Shown one piece after another: positions 32,956 to 42,771 of a DNA stretch of 64,000 nucleotides. A model generated the notes under the pieces. The model searched no databases. It worked only from the letters and a program-made list of their open reading frames with translations, and was not told the DNA's origin. Source of the DNA: Cordylochernes scorpioides (lineage: Eukaryota; Arthropoda; Arachnida; Pseudoscorpiones; Chernetidae). How positions within the stretch are numbered: the stretch's first letter is position 1; every line of letters begins with the position of its first letter. The DNA is taken from NCBI GenBank assembly GCA_030710605.1, contig CP092872.1, positions 98,466,874 to 98,530,873 on the forward strand, read 5' to 3'. Made by a program: the position numbers and the translations under genes.

Positions 32956-35093
32956 CAATTGACAATTAAAATAATTTTATTGACTGTCAGTCAATGTTAC
33001 AACTCAACCAGGAGGGTGAAAAGAAATATTTACATTTGACAGTTGTCAGGAAAAAAGGCATCGCCGCCTAAGTCTGGCCATATCGGTGCCAACATCGGGA
33101 TGGTAGCCCCGAGCCAGTTCTATGGCCGCGCCGAGGAATTCAGCGAGGACCCCCTTCAGCGCAGGTGAAAGTTTCGTCATGAGGGACGCTCTGTTTTCGG
33201 TAAATAAAATGGCATCCCTGAGGTCATTAACATCGAACCCTGAATCATATAAGGGCTTTAGGCAGGTCATGTGCTTCAGTTTTCTGAAGATTTTAATAAT
33301 CATGATATCCTCTTGCTCTTGTAGTATCTCCTCCTCGTGGGGAACGGGCGGTGTCGGCCCAGCAGGCCGAGGCGCAGGCAGTGGGAGTGCTGAAATCACT
33401 GCGGCTGGTGAGGATGCAGAGGTCTCCTCAGTGGTGGTCATGTCGACATCTGGTGTATGGGTTGCAGGCCCGAGGGTCCCCTGCGCAGGCAGAGGGCCAC
33501 ACGGGGTAGTGAAGTCCAGCCGGGCGGGAGGCGTCGGCTCAGTCGCCGCCGAGCGAGGGCTCGCGGGGTGCTCGGGTGCAGGGGCCTCTGGTGGAGGGGC
33601 AGGAGCCGCCACCTGTACAAAAGAGGCCGGCAGCGCTGGTGTAGACGGCCGGGGCGCCGTAGATGATAGGGATGCAATTCGGGCATCTGGTGGAGCGCCG
33701 GAAGGCCCGAGAGCTGGACTGGGAGGCGCCGGCGCAGTAGGCGCGGCCGAAGACAGTCCAGGCAGCCCATGCGCGGTCAATGTTGGGAGGTCGGTGGTAG
33801 AGGGCGGTGAAGCCCGTCTGGAGGTGGTGGACTGTCCATGGAGTAAAGGGCAGTTGGCTCTTCTGTGCCCTTGTCCGTGGCACCTGGAACACCTGATGCC
33901 ATAGGACCAGTGCTGTAGTGGAGGGTATACGGGGGTATACGCCGTATACCCTATGCTTTTAAAATTTAGATAGCGTATACCTAGTGGTTTTACTTAAAAA
34001 TAGCGTATACCCTATGATTTTGTTCAAATTTTTTATTAAAAATTTATTATTTTCTTTCTTTGTAATAGTAAAAAAAAAAATGATGATAAAAATTGTACTG
34101 AAAAATTGCAAAAAATTTTCAAATTAACAATTCACACAAAATATTTCATTCATTTAGTAAAAATTTCTTGGGAAAAATATATCAACTATATTCAAATTAA
34201 TAATCAAACAAGCCTCCTTTAGCGAAAAATGGAAAACGAATATAACCGAACCTTTAATTTTTGAAAATGGTAATTTTGTTTTAAAAAAAAACCACAATGA
34301 AATGAAAACTTTAAACTTTCCTAATATCTAAAAGTTATTATGTTTGCTTAATAGAAAATATGGTAAAAAATTAAAGTTTAAATGTATATGGTAATTTGGT
34401 AAAATGGTAATTTTGTTTAAAACCACAATGAAATGAAAACTTAAACTTTCCTAATATTTAAAAGTTATTATGTTTGTGTGTGCTTAATAGAAAATATGTT
34501 AAAAAATTAAAGTTTAAATAAAAATAAAGTTATATTTTCTGATGTTAAAATCATTTACAAAAAAAAAGTAAAAACGACTTCTTCAAGATAGATGTTCTCT
34601 TATTACCAATGCTGTATTTATCCAGCAGTGATGTAAACTAATACATAAACAATTTGGTTTTCGATTTAAAACGATTTTCTTCTAATTCTATACAATTGAA
34701 AATATATTTGAATTTTATCAAATACTCTTCTTTAACTAAAGTTGCTATGGTAACCATGCTAAACTACGTTATTGTGGACGTTAATTTTGCATATTCTTTA
34801 GTTTATTTGAAGTTAGCAAAAGCTGTTGACAAAATAACATTGATTTTCAAAAAAATATAATTTTGAAAACTTCTTTAAGTAAGTTTATTGTTACTGGCTT
34901 AAAAGCTTATTTAAATTGTTTTTAATTGTTGATGAAAAGTTGGTGTTTGTTTTTTAAAAAAATAAATAAAATAAAGATTTTATTCAAAACAAATCGATTA
35001 AGTAAGTATCTAAATTTTGTTAATGTTAAAATAAGTGAAATTTAAATTTTCTGTACTTATACTAGCTTTCGAAAATAACTCTTCTGTTTAATT

Positions 35094-36644
35094 ATGGACC
35101 GCTGGTTGAAGACAGGAAATTTATGTACTAAAAGAAGTTTGGAGGTAGAAGAAGATGCAGAAAAGAATGAACTAGAAGAAGCTGTTAAAAGAAATAAAAA
35201 CACTGTTGGTACATCAAATGCAAGTACTATCTCAAAAAGAGCTGATATATTGATCAATAGTTCACCAGAGAAAATGAATGACCAGGATTCCAAATTTGAA
35301 GTTTGGAATGATTCCCAATATATTCAATTTAAGGAAAAGTATCCATGGCTTTCAATTTCCAAAGGTAGACTCGGATGTAACATTTGCGCAAGTGTTAAAA
35401 CTTTAGGGGCTGTAAAAAGTGAAATAATTCATATTTCACCAGAATGGAGTAACTACCTAATAGAAGCAGCAGGAAAAGATCGGGCAAGCAAATTATCAAA
35501 CATTCGAATGAAAATTAAAAAGCATTGTGAGTCTGAAGCTCATAAAATAGCTGAGAATATTAAGAAAGACAGAAAAAAAAATAAATTAGAAGAATATGCA
35601 AACAATATGAACATTGAAGTAGAAAATGAAAATATTAAGCTTTTTAGAACTGCTTATAATATCGCTAAAACAAATAGACCATATTCTGATTATGAAAATC
35701 ATATCACGTTACAAACATTAAATGGCATTAAATTAGGATCGACTCTTCACTCCAGATATTCTGCTACACAAATAATAAACCATATAGCCAGCGAAATGCG
35801 GAAAATGCTTGTTGCGAAGATTTTGTCAACAAATTCAAAAATTACTATACTAATTGATGAATCAACAACCTTAAGTAATAAATCAACTTTGGTCATTTTC
35901 TTGAAAGCATATTTAGGAGGAGAAAGTATTGATTATATTTTCTTTGATTTGTGTGAATTACAATGCCAAGACTCAGAAAATATTGAAAAAGAGCTTTTGA
36001 ATACTTTGTATAAACATGGGTTGAACGAAGAATATTTAAAAGAAAATTGGATAGCAATTGCGACAGATGGGGCAAGTGTCATGGTAGGAAGACATTCGGG
36101 AGTCGTAACTCGACTTAAGCAAAAGTTTCCTAAACTTTTTGCATGGCACTGCCTCAACCATAGATTAGAGCTTTCTGTTGGCGATACTATCAAAGAAGTC
36201 CGCGGAATCAACCATTTTAAAGCTTTTATGGACAAACTGTATTCATTATATAGCCAATCTCCCAAAAATTGCCGTGCTCTGGAGGAAGCTTGCCATGAAT
36301 TAGGAACAAGATTTGCTAAAGTGGGTCGAATTTTAGGAGTACGATGGATTTCAAGTAGTTTTAGAACAATAAAAACCGTCTGGGAGTCATACGAGTCATT
36401 GCACCATCATTTCAAATCATCAACATATCTCGATTCCACATATCAAGGGTTATTAAGAAGATTGGAGAGTCCAGAATTTATATTAGATTTAGGTTTAATG
36501 TACGACACGCTTCAGGAAATGTCAATGTTGTCTTTAGAGCTGCAGTCTAGAACAACTACTTTACAAAAGGCGGAACATATAATAAAGAGAACAATTAGAG
36601 TCATAGAAAGCTTCAAAACATCACCAGGAGAAAAAGCTTGCTAG
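35094..36644 (+). CDS. hAT transposase, N-terminal and catalytic part (516 aa)
   Basis: Begins with a basic/acidic leader, then a zinc-finger-like segment (CNICASVKTLG, later HCESEAHK), then the RNase H-like fold: D255 in LIDEST and D325 in ATDGASVMVGRHSG, and the CxxH element WHCLNHRLEL. Resembles the transposases behind the vertebrate KIAA1586/ZBED-type genes. It ends early, because a one-base frameshift near the A-run at 36630-36637 moves the C-terminal dimerisation part to the next frame. As read, the protein would lack its catalytic Glu region, so this copy is probably inactive. Confidence 0.85.
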   Translation: MDRWLKTGNLCTKRSLEVEEDAEKNELEEAVKRNKNTVGTSNASTISKRADILINSSPEKMNDQDSKFEVWNDSQYIQFKEKYPWLSISKGRLGCNICASVKTLGAVKSEIIHISPEWSNYLIEAAGKDRASKLSNIRMKIKKHCESEAHKIAENIKKDRKKNKLEEYANNMNIEVENENIKLFRTAYNIAKTNRPYSDYENHITLQTLNGIKLGSTLHSRYSATQIINHIASEMRKMLVAKILSTNSKITILIDESTTLSNKSTLVIFLKAYLGGESIDYIFFDLCELQCQDSENIEKELLNTLYKHGLNEEYLKENWIAIATDGASVMVGRHSGVVTRLKQKFPKLFAWHCLNHRLELSVGDTIKEVRGINHFKAFMDKLYSLYSQSPKNCRALEEACHELGTRFAKVGRILGVRWISSSFRTIKTVWESYESLHHHFKSSTYLDSTYQGLLRRLESPEFILDLGLMYDTLQEMSMLSLELQSRTTTLQKAEHIIKRTIRVIESFKTSPGEKAC

Positions 36645-37261
36645 CTCTTGAAGCGGCAGAAAACTTAGTTTTTAGGAGCGTAACATTAGTTCCCAATGCC
36701 AAAATTATTCCGATTGATAGAAAAAAATTTCTTCTAAGTATAATAGAAAAGTTAAAATTAAGGTTGTGTACAGAATCAAATGAAGATAATGAGCAATTAA
36801 TTAAGGATATTTCAGCTCTAGAACCAAACAATTTTGACGCAGAAAATGTTCGATATGGAGAGGTCGAAATGAGACGTATTTGTCGAAGGTTTAACTTAGA
36901 TGAAATGAAATGCATTAATGGCTTGAGAGATTTTGTTGATGATAAAAACAATGTTCCCGAAACACTTCAACCATTTTTCAGGGCAATTTCAACATTGCCC
37001 TGTTCAACAGCTGAATGTGAGCGAGGTTTCAGCCTGATGAATGATATAATAACAAACTTGCGGACTTCTTTGCTAATATCAAATGTTTCGAACTTAATGT
37101 TCATAAATTCAAATGGACCACCAATCGAAATGTTTCAGCCGAAAAAATACGTTCAATCATGGCTTTTACATCATAGATCATCTACTGACACTAGATCAAG
37201 AGTTTGTGCCAGAAAAAATACAGATGCATCTCGGCAGTCATTATGGGACATTTTTATGTAA
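36638..37261 (+). pseudogene. hAT transposase C-terminal part, frameshifted
   Basis: 207 codons in the next frame, overlapping the end of the first part. Contains the hAT C-terminal dimerisation signature LPCSTAECERGFSLMN with the expected Glu, then a basic tail. No plausible independent ATG; it is the continuation of the 35094 gene after a frameshift. Confidence 0.85.
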
Positions 37262-38085
37262 AAGTTGTATGTAATATTTTACGTCTTTTTTTCAAATAAA
37301 AATATAATTAAAAATAACCTTGTTTATTTTTACCAAAAATTTATATTCTCAAACGTATACCCTATGCTAATTTTACGACTACAGCACTGCATAGGACAGG
37401 TATGTGGGCCATACCTCGCCTTTGATTTTTATCTCGAGGCGGGTGGGGAGCCTCTCGGTGGTTACTCCTTCGTGGAGGACAATGAAAGCGTCTCGGCGGC
37501 CGTCGTTATAGATGTAAGGGCCGGCTTTCATTAGTTTGGGCGCGATTGAAGTTACGCGCCCGTAGGGTGTTAGGACGCTTATGATGGTAGAATCCTCCAC
37601 GAAGAAGGGGAGGTTGCCCACGGTGATTTTCATCGCTCTCTTGCGGAATGGGAAGGCCCTGAATAGAGTGCCTTCGACCTCGAGGCCCTCGCTGATGAGG
37701 CGCTCGGCCAGGCCTCTGTTGTTCAGTCCCATCAGGTAGTGCCCGTTGATTTTGGAGACCTGGTAGACATTGTTGGTTCCACCGATTATCCTGTCGACGG
37801 CCCTTATGTAGTGGTAGGGCTCAAGTTCGGGGCTGTACTCCACGTAGACGCAGTTGTCTTCGGCGGAGGACGCCTGCCGCGCCCTGGCCTCCGCGATATG
37901 CGCTCGAGTGGTCTTGATCTCTTCCGCCCGCGGCACCCATCCCGTGGACGATCGTGGCCGGGGAATGGCTCCTGCGCCCCTGGGGTTAGAGTAATGTTTC
38001 GCCGCTGTGGGTGAATCCGCCGAATTGCGGCGCCTTTTTCGACTCTTAATGACGGTGAAGTCTTCGTCCGCTCCAGGGCTTGGGT

Positions 38086-38411
38086 AGTAGTTTAGTAAAG
38101 TGCATCCCCAATTCACTTTAATTGTCGTACGTCCTATTAGAGCCCGCTTCTAAAAATTTGTGTATTATAATTCACTCTAATTGGCTTACGTCTGGAGATT
38201 CCCCGTAATAAACTTTAAATACAACTTTTTTTTTTTTAATGTGTCGCATCCCCAATTCACTTTAATTGGCCTACGTCCTATATGTGCGTTAAATAGCTGG
38301 GAACGTAAGAGAGATCTTTCTTTGCCATCTAATGGTGGCTTAGTTCGAAGGCCGTAATAAATCACTGCCGCTTCTAAAATTCCTAATTAACTTTAATTGC
38401 CCTACGTCATA
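38086..38411 (+). repeat. left TIR of the Polinton-like element
   Basis: About 326 bp, matching 43866-44191 in reverse with only a few differences (A-run length, one G/A, one T/C). It contains several copies of an ACTTTAATTGGCCTACGTC-like motif, and further copies continue inward to about 38790. Confidence 0.95.
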
Positions 38412-38837
38412 TGTGCGTTAAATAGCTGGAATTTTTCTTGATGGTGTCTGAACGTAAGAGATCTCTCTTTTTTTGCCCCATAAATCCTCTGCAGTTGTCA
38501 TTTTTAGAGCCGCTTCTTGACCTTAGACCTGGCACAATTCGATGGACGTAATAAAACTTTTTAATTGCAGCACGTCGTGTCGTGGAAAAATTTTGTATTA
38601 AAATTCACTTTTTAATTGGCCTACGTCTGGATTCCCCTAATAAACTTTCCTTGTAAGAGATCTATTTTTTTTTGCCATAAATCCTCTGATGTGCGTTAAA
38701 TAGCTGGGAACGTAAGAGAGATCTTTCTTTGCCATCTAATGGTGGCTTAGTTCGAAGGCCGTAATAAATCACTGCCGCTTCTAAATACTGTCATTATTAT
38801 TATGCCACAGAGGAGGAGCGTTATCACAATTACCCAT
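38412..38837. repeat. inner subterminal repeats of the Polinton-like element
   Basis: 38692-38790 repeats part of the TIR (GTGCGTTAAATAGCTGGGAA, then AGATCTTTCTTTGCCATC). 38412-38475 resembles both the TIR and coding bases 38945-39008 of the adjoining ORF. Confidence 0.75.
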
Positions 38838-39266
38838 TTAAGAAAACCAAATAATTTTCGAACACACGTTGCGGAAACTCGCTTTAGGGACACATACCTC
38901 TGCATCGTCACGAGTTTCGAGGATAATTATATTTCCCGATTCTAGTTTGTGCGTTAAATAGCTGGAATTTTCTTGGCGGTGTCTGAACGTTAGAGATCTT
39001 TCTTTGCCTAAGCACAAGAAGGCATTGACCCCGATTGGAAGGGGCCTCCAAGATTTAAAAATTTCTCCTCTATTTACGGAAATAACTTCGATAGTATGAA
39101 ATGGATGAGGAGTTATATTACTGATTCTTTTACTAAGAAATTCAACGTCTATGCTTTTTTTACGCGCTAAATGCCATGAAATAGAAGGCTTGAATAATTT
39201 ATATTTATAGATATTGATATTTAATGGAAGGACAAACTGCCAAATGTCGTCAACAGCGTCTTCCAT
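38838..39266 (-). CDS. unassigned Polinton ORF, 142 aa (possibly AlkB-like remnant)
   Basis: Starts 17 nt after the protease stop, so probably last in the cassette. No confident family. The C-terminal half (LPIGVNAFLCLGKERSLTFR, then KLESGNIIILE, then VPKASFRNVCSKIIWFS) has the spacing of the strand core and terminal Arg/Ser strand of AlkB-type 2-oxoglutarate dioxygenases, but I see no HxD iron motif, so it would be inactive if related. The segment encoding LGKERSLTFRHRQENSSYLT also occurs, shortened, as non-coding units in the TIRs. Could instead be a lineage-specific virion protein. Confidence 0.45.
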   Translation of the reverse strand: MEDAVDDIWQFVLPLNINIYKYKLFKPSISWHLARKKSIDVEFLSKRISNITPHPFHTIEVISVNRGEIFKSWRPLPIGVNAFLCLGKERSLTFRHRQENSSYLTHKLESGNIIILETRDDAEVCVPKASFRNVCSKIIWFS

Positions 39267-39283
39267 ATCTCTTACACACCCCC

Positions 39284-39712
39284 CTACTGGCGAAAATTTT
39301 TTCGCACGAACCGAGTAACCTGCTCGGAATTCAGCCTTGTCATTTTTTTATTTCTGCTTACTCTATTTAGGAAATACAAACAATATTCGCCGCATCTTTT
39401 ACTATTGCGAGATTGCATCTGGAGCTTATTGTGCAATATTCTTTTCGCATTGCGTTTCATAAAATTTATGATCGCGGGCATAAAAGGTTTAATACCATAA
39501 GGGTCGAAATAAAAAACTGTTCGTTTATTCAAAAAGGCAATCGCGACCCAATGACTTCCCTTCATTGTTGACGGATCTAGATTAACAACAAAATACTTAC
39601 AGCAGCGACCACCGATATATTTCGGTAGCGAATCTGACGGAAACACGCCCGCAAATTTTTTAGAAATGATAGGGTCGAGCGTAGCCAATCTTAAGAGTTG
39701 TTTCGAATTCAT
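39284..39712 (-). CDS. adenain-like cysteine protease, 142 aa
   Basis: Polinton/adenovirus-type maturation protease (C5-like) that cleaves capsid precursor proteins. Visible residues: H54 in GSHWVA, D70 in YFDPYG, Q100, and C107 in SKRCGEYCLYFL. This is the His-Asp/Glu-Gln-Cys order of the family. All catalytic residues are present and the length is near the compact end of the family. ATGA overlap with the fibre-like gene upstream. Confidence 0.9.
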   Translation of the reverse strand: MNSKQLLRLATLDPIISKKFAGVFPSDSLPKYIGGRCCKYFVVNLDPSTMKGSHWVAIAFLNKRTVFYFDPYGIKPFMPAIINFMKRNAKRILHNKLQMQSRNSKRCGEYCLYFLNRVSRNKKMTRLNSEQVTRFVRKNFRQ

Positions 39713-40437
39713 CGTAAGGTGCCAATGTAGTCGACGTATAATTTTAACGACACTCTTACATTGTTTTTTGCGTGAAAATCTGTATAAGTAAGGTTTCCCA
39801 ATACCTTATCTCCGCTTTTAAATGAGATATTTACATCATCCCTGACCGATTCGCTTAAAAAATGTTGTATTTCAGGAGCTTCTTCTTCTTCTTCGTCATT
39901 TCTAAAAACGATATAACACCCGGGGTTGTTAATACCTGTCGGCACGTTTTCATATCTGAGCCGATACTTCCTAATTTTTCCATCGAGAAAGAATTTGTGT
40001 TGTGCAAATTCACATTTTAACGCTATCGAATCTCCTTCCATGAGCATAAAACGAAAATCTAAGGTTTCGGTACTAGTAACTAATTTACCTAAATAATCAC
40101 GGAGATATAAAACTGTGATGGCGTCCGTGTCATTTTCAGCGTTACCTAAATTTGTTACTTTATAACCGTTGCAATCAAAGTGTTTGTTTTCTTCGTCTAA
40201 CAATAAAACTTGCTTTTTCAAACGCTTAATTTTCTTGGTTAAAAAACCTTTTGGAACGACATCTGTGTCGTCTGTTGGTTCAGGAACATTGGTAATTTTT
40301 CTTTGCTCAGCATCATAATAAGAATTTTGTTTTAAAGGTAAAGATTTCGGAACGTATAAGCCATCGTTTAGTTTTATCAACGCGTTTTGATCGCAGCTAT
40401 GAACTAACGTCGCCTCGTTTATGTAACAATCCTGCAT
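39709..40437 (-). CDS. fibre/spike-like virion protein, 242 aa
   Basis: Two repeats of a shaft-type motif known from phage and viral fibres: KITNVPEPTDDTDVVPKGFL at about residues 47-66 and KVTNLGNAENDTDAITVLYL at about 94-113. Both match the consensus of a strand, a Pro/Asn turn, D-x-x-D and an aromatic helix start. A beta-rich C-terminal domain with an acidic patch (NDEEEEEAPEI) follows. Likely a trimeric attachment or decoration protein; the head-domain ligand is unknown. Its ATG overlaps the capsid stop (TAATG), and its stop overlaps the protease start (ATGA). Confidence 0.55.
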   Translation of the reverse strand: MQDCYINEATLVHSCDQNALIKLNDGLYVPKSLPLKQNSYYDAEQRKITNVPEPTDDTDVVPKGFLTKKIKRLKKQVLLLDEENKHFDCNGYKVTNLGNAENDTDAITVLYLRDYLGKLVTSTETLDFRFMLMEGDSIALKCEFAQHKFFLDGKIRKYRLRYENVPTGINNPGCYIVFRNDEEEEEAPEIQHFLSESVRDDVNISFKSGDKVLGNLTYTDFHAKNNVRVSLKLYVDYIGTLR

Positions 40438-41720
40438 TACTCGATCAAACTGACTTGCCGCAGTTTATCGATATGAATTTCGGATTGGAATTCGGAATAA
40501 AGGATGACGTTAATTGTCGATGTTAGTGCGCTCGAAAATTTCACTTCCAAAGAAATATTCGAATTTTGCGTAGCGCTAGAATGTAGATCCGAAGCGCACA
40601 AATCGGGAGTCGTATCAAACGCGAACAGAGTCAATCCGTTTTGAAATTCTTCTGGAGTTATATTCAATTCTCCGGAACTTAAATATCGACCCATGTTGGA
40701 AAAGAGATCGACGTAGCTTCTGTAAAATTCTCCTTCGGAAAATTGCGGAGTAAGCGGACGGTTTGGAAGAACTCGTTGTCCGATTTTTAATGAAATATAA
40801 TTTATGTTAAAATTTTGAAAATTGAACGGGTTTTTCGTGAAATCTCCACTATATGCACCATTCGTCACAAATCCGATGACAATACGATTTGGTACTGGAC
40901 CTAAAAATAGGTTCGGAAGGATTGTCGAATGGGTTCCGCTGGGAATCGTTAGAGTTTTTACATCTACTTTACGTATTGGATATTTTGCGACGCCATTCTC
41001 CAAAGTTTTATTATGCGCGAGAACGACGGACGGTGAAACAGTCACTTTTCGAACGAGAAGAGAGGCCTTTGTTATCTTCAGAACGAAACCTTGAGTATTG
41101 GACATCAAAACAAAGGAATTTTTAGCTCTATGCAAACGGATTTTCAATGAGACGCCATTTAGCAAGAGTTTGTGCTGAAAACTTAAATCTAAATTCATCG
41201 CGCCGAAAAGCGTTATTTCTATATTTAAATCCATAACTGCATGTCGAGCTTTCAATCCCAAATTATTACCGTTTGGGTCTGTTTCGTCAAAATATTTCGC
41301 CGTGTCCTTTTCAAATAAGCTAGATTTGAGAAAAGTTTTCTGTGCATTTTCGGGAAAGTTTAGCAAGGCGTCTAAAATACTTCTATACCCGTAATTATTT
41401 TGCGATACGATTTGCTTTTCGTTTAAAAAAACTTCTACATTCTCAAAAGCCGTATTCAGGAGATAATTTATAGGTCCGACTTTATCCGTGGCGGCTATGG
41501 CGCTTCCATCTCTCTTCGAAATTTTAACCGCGAGTTGTAAGAAAATGAACGACGGGTCGATGTAGTGCTCAAACGTGCCCGGAATATAGAATTCGATTGG
41601 ACCGTCCGATAGAGTCGCTATAGGATGGACTTCTTCAAAATCGGAGTTTTCTATAGCTACTTGAATCGGTAAACCCGAAAATAAGTCCAGCTCGGATTTA
41701 AGACACAGAGGTTCCATCAT
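40437..41720 (-). CDS. major capsid protein, double jelly-roll type, 427 aa
   Basis: Similar in layout to the Polinton/adintovirus hexon-type capsid proteins. N-terminal region has GPIEFYIPGTFEHYIDPSFI; mid-region NYISLKIGQRVLPNRPLTPQ; C-terminal block ends NGLTLFAFDTTPDLCASDLH then VILYSEFQSEIHID, a conserved ending of these capsid proteins. The frame is intact. Forms the trimeric capsomer in the family. Overlaps the core gene by ATGA and the fibre-like gene by TAATG. Confidence 0.8.
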   Translation of the reverse strand: MMEPLCLKSELDLFSGLPIQVAIENSDFEEVHPIATLSDGPIEFYIPGTFEHYIDPSFIFLQLAVKISKRDGSAIAATDKVGPINYLLNTAFENVEVFLNEKQIVSQNNYGYRSILDALLNFPENAQKTFLKSSLFEKDTAKYFDETDPNGNNLGLKARHAVMDLNIEITLFGAMNLDLSFQHKLLLNGVSLKIRLHRAKNSFVLMSNTQGFVLKITKASLLVRKVTVSPSVVLAHNKTLENGVAKYPIRKVDVKTLTIPSGTHSTILPNLFLGPVPNRIVIGFVTNGAYSGDFTKNPFNFQNFNINYISLKIGQRVLPNRPLTPQFSEGEFYRSYVDLFSNMGRYLSSGELNITPEEFQNGLTLFAFDTTPDLCASDLHSSATQNSNISLEVKFSSALTSTINVILYSEFQSEIHIDKLRQVSLIE

Positions 41721-42094
41721 GCGAATATGTCCCTGTTCTGCTTTCTTCTTCGTTTACGTACGGTTTTTATACGTTTGCCCTCTCCGCTTTGAAATCGTTT
41801 GAGAGCGTCGTCTTTGATATCCCTTCCAGTTTCAAATATTCGCTTTTTTATACTCTGCTTGAAATTTTCTCCGCCGCCGACATCTCCCGCTACTTTAGAA
41901 GCGGTGGATAAAAGTTTTTTGCCAAAGTATTTCCCCGCGCGTTTCAAAACGGGCGTTACAGTTCGAAAAATATTTCCGAACCATCCCCTTCCGGCCTGTG
42001 TGGCGTAATAATATGGAATATTACCACCCTGTTGCAGCGCGTAATACTGACAGCATGTATGCGGGTCGATAGAGCGATGTTTATGCATCGTCAT
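41717..42094 (-). CDS. basic core / membrane-active capsid-like protein, 125 aa
   Basis: Short, Gly-rich and strongly basic: GRGWFGNIFRTVTPVLKRAG amphipathic segment, then GKKLLSTASKVAGDVGGGENFKQSI-type region and a KTVRKRRRKQNR tail. This order is typical of the small virion core/pVI-pX-like proteins beside Polinton capsid genes, which bind DNA and disturb membranes. The start overlaps the penton-like stop by 14 nt; a second Met lies two codons in. Confidence 0.7.
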   Translation of the reverse strand: MTMHKHRSIDPHTCCQYYALQQGGNIPYYYATQAGRGWFGNIFRTVTPVLKRAGKYFGKKLLSTASKVAGDVGGGENFKQSIKKRIFETGRDIKDDALKRFQSGEGKRIKTVRKRRRKQNRDIFA

Positions 42095-42641
42095 CTCGTT
42101 TGAAATGCAAAGTCACGCTGACGCTCTCGCCTAAGAATAACACAAAATCGCCGTAGCGGTCTCTTATATTTATTTCGATCGTCTGAAACTCGCTCTTATT
42201 AACGGGTTTATAGAACAAAGTTTCAAAGTTTACGCTACCTTTGTCTCGAGGAAGAAATACGTGCCGAAGAAGTGGCGAAGCCGAATCTCCCACAATACCA
42301 AACTTACATATATCGGAGTAAACAAAAACCGATTGTATATTCTTATCCGTTCGCTCTCGAATGATCGGCTCGGTCGATATTGTCTTTTGTTCTTCAATCA
42401 AGATCCCTAATGGTAATAAAGTTGTTGCTTCGGGGAATTTGAGATAATTATATAAATTCCTAGAAATGATCAAATTATGATTAGGAGGTAAATTCAAAGT
42501 TGAAATGTCATTCCGAAAATCGAACTGTCCGTGGTTTTTAATGTTGTGACTCCACAATAATTTGACGATATCCTCGTTAAATTTGTCGAGGGCGATTAGC
42601 GGATCGGTCGCTTGATATTCGAAAACCGACTTTACAGGCAA
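42081..42641 (-). CDS. penton-like minor capsid protein, about 186 aa
   Basis: C-terminus FQTIEINIRDRYGDFVLFLG then VSVTLHFKRD is the characteristic ending of the single-jelly-roll penton-like proteins that accompany Polinton capsid genes. The start is unclear. The frame has no ATG at its beginning (TTG at 42641), and the nearest upstream ATG (42643-42645) is in another frame. A GAG/GTAAGT donor with an ATG just before it (42767-42771) suggests a spliced leader exon, but I could not find a matching acceptor in phase. A one-base indel is the other explanation. Confidence 0.7.
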   Translation of the reverse strand: MPVKSVFEYQATDPLIALDKFNEDIVKLLWSHNIKNHGQFDFRNDISTLNLPPNHNLIISRNLYNYLKFPEATTLLPLGILIEEQKTISTEPIIRERTDKNIQSVFVYSDICKFGIVGDSASPLLRHVFLPRDKGSVNFETLFYKPVNKSEFQTIEINIRDRYGDFVLFLGESVSVTLHFKRDDDA

Positions 42642-42761
42642 CCATTGTTTTATTTTTTTTTGCTAGGTTCAAATCTCATTGAAATATATATATTTTTTAA
42701 ATTACCTAGTAAAGTTTTTCTGATTATGAGAAAAACACATTCAATAAAACAAGAAACAAAA

Positions 42762-42771
42762 CTTACCTCAT
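42762..42771 (-). promoter_or_regulatory. candidate 5' splice donor upstream of the capsid cassette
   Basis: ATGAG/GTAAGT on the minus strand, a strong donor consensus about 125 nt before the penton-like frame opens. Confidence 0.35.

Larger units (their letters stand above)
33908..37389 (+). mobile_element. hAT DNA transposon
   Basis: 3482 bp. TIR CAGTGCTGTAGT at the left and its reverse complement at the right; 8-bp target duplication CATAGGAC at 33900-33907 and 37390-37397. These are textbook hAT features. Subterminal GTATACCCTATG-type motifs repeat near the left end (33930-34020) and once near the right (37354-37367), likely transposase sites. 34265-34390 and 34398-34515 are a direct internal duplication. 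Inserted in the LINE ORF1-like gene. Confidence 0.95.

Noticed and set aside
33122..33904. 260-codon plus-strand frame at the GC-rich region
   Set aside because: Antisense of the LINE ORF1 C-terminal part; high GC content removes stops on both strands.
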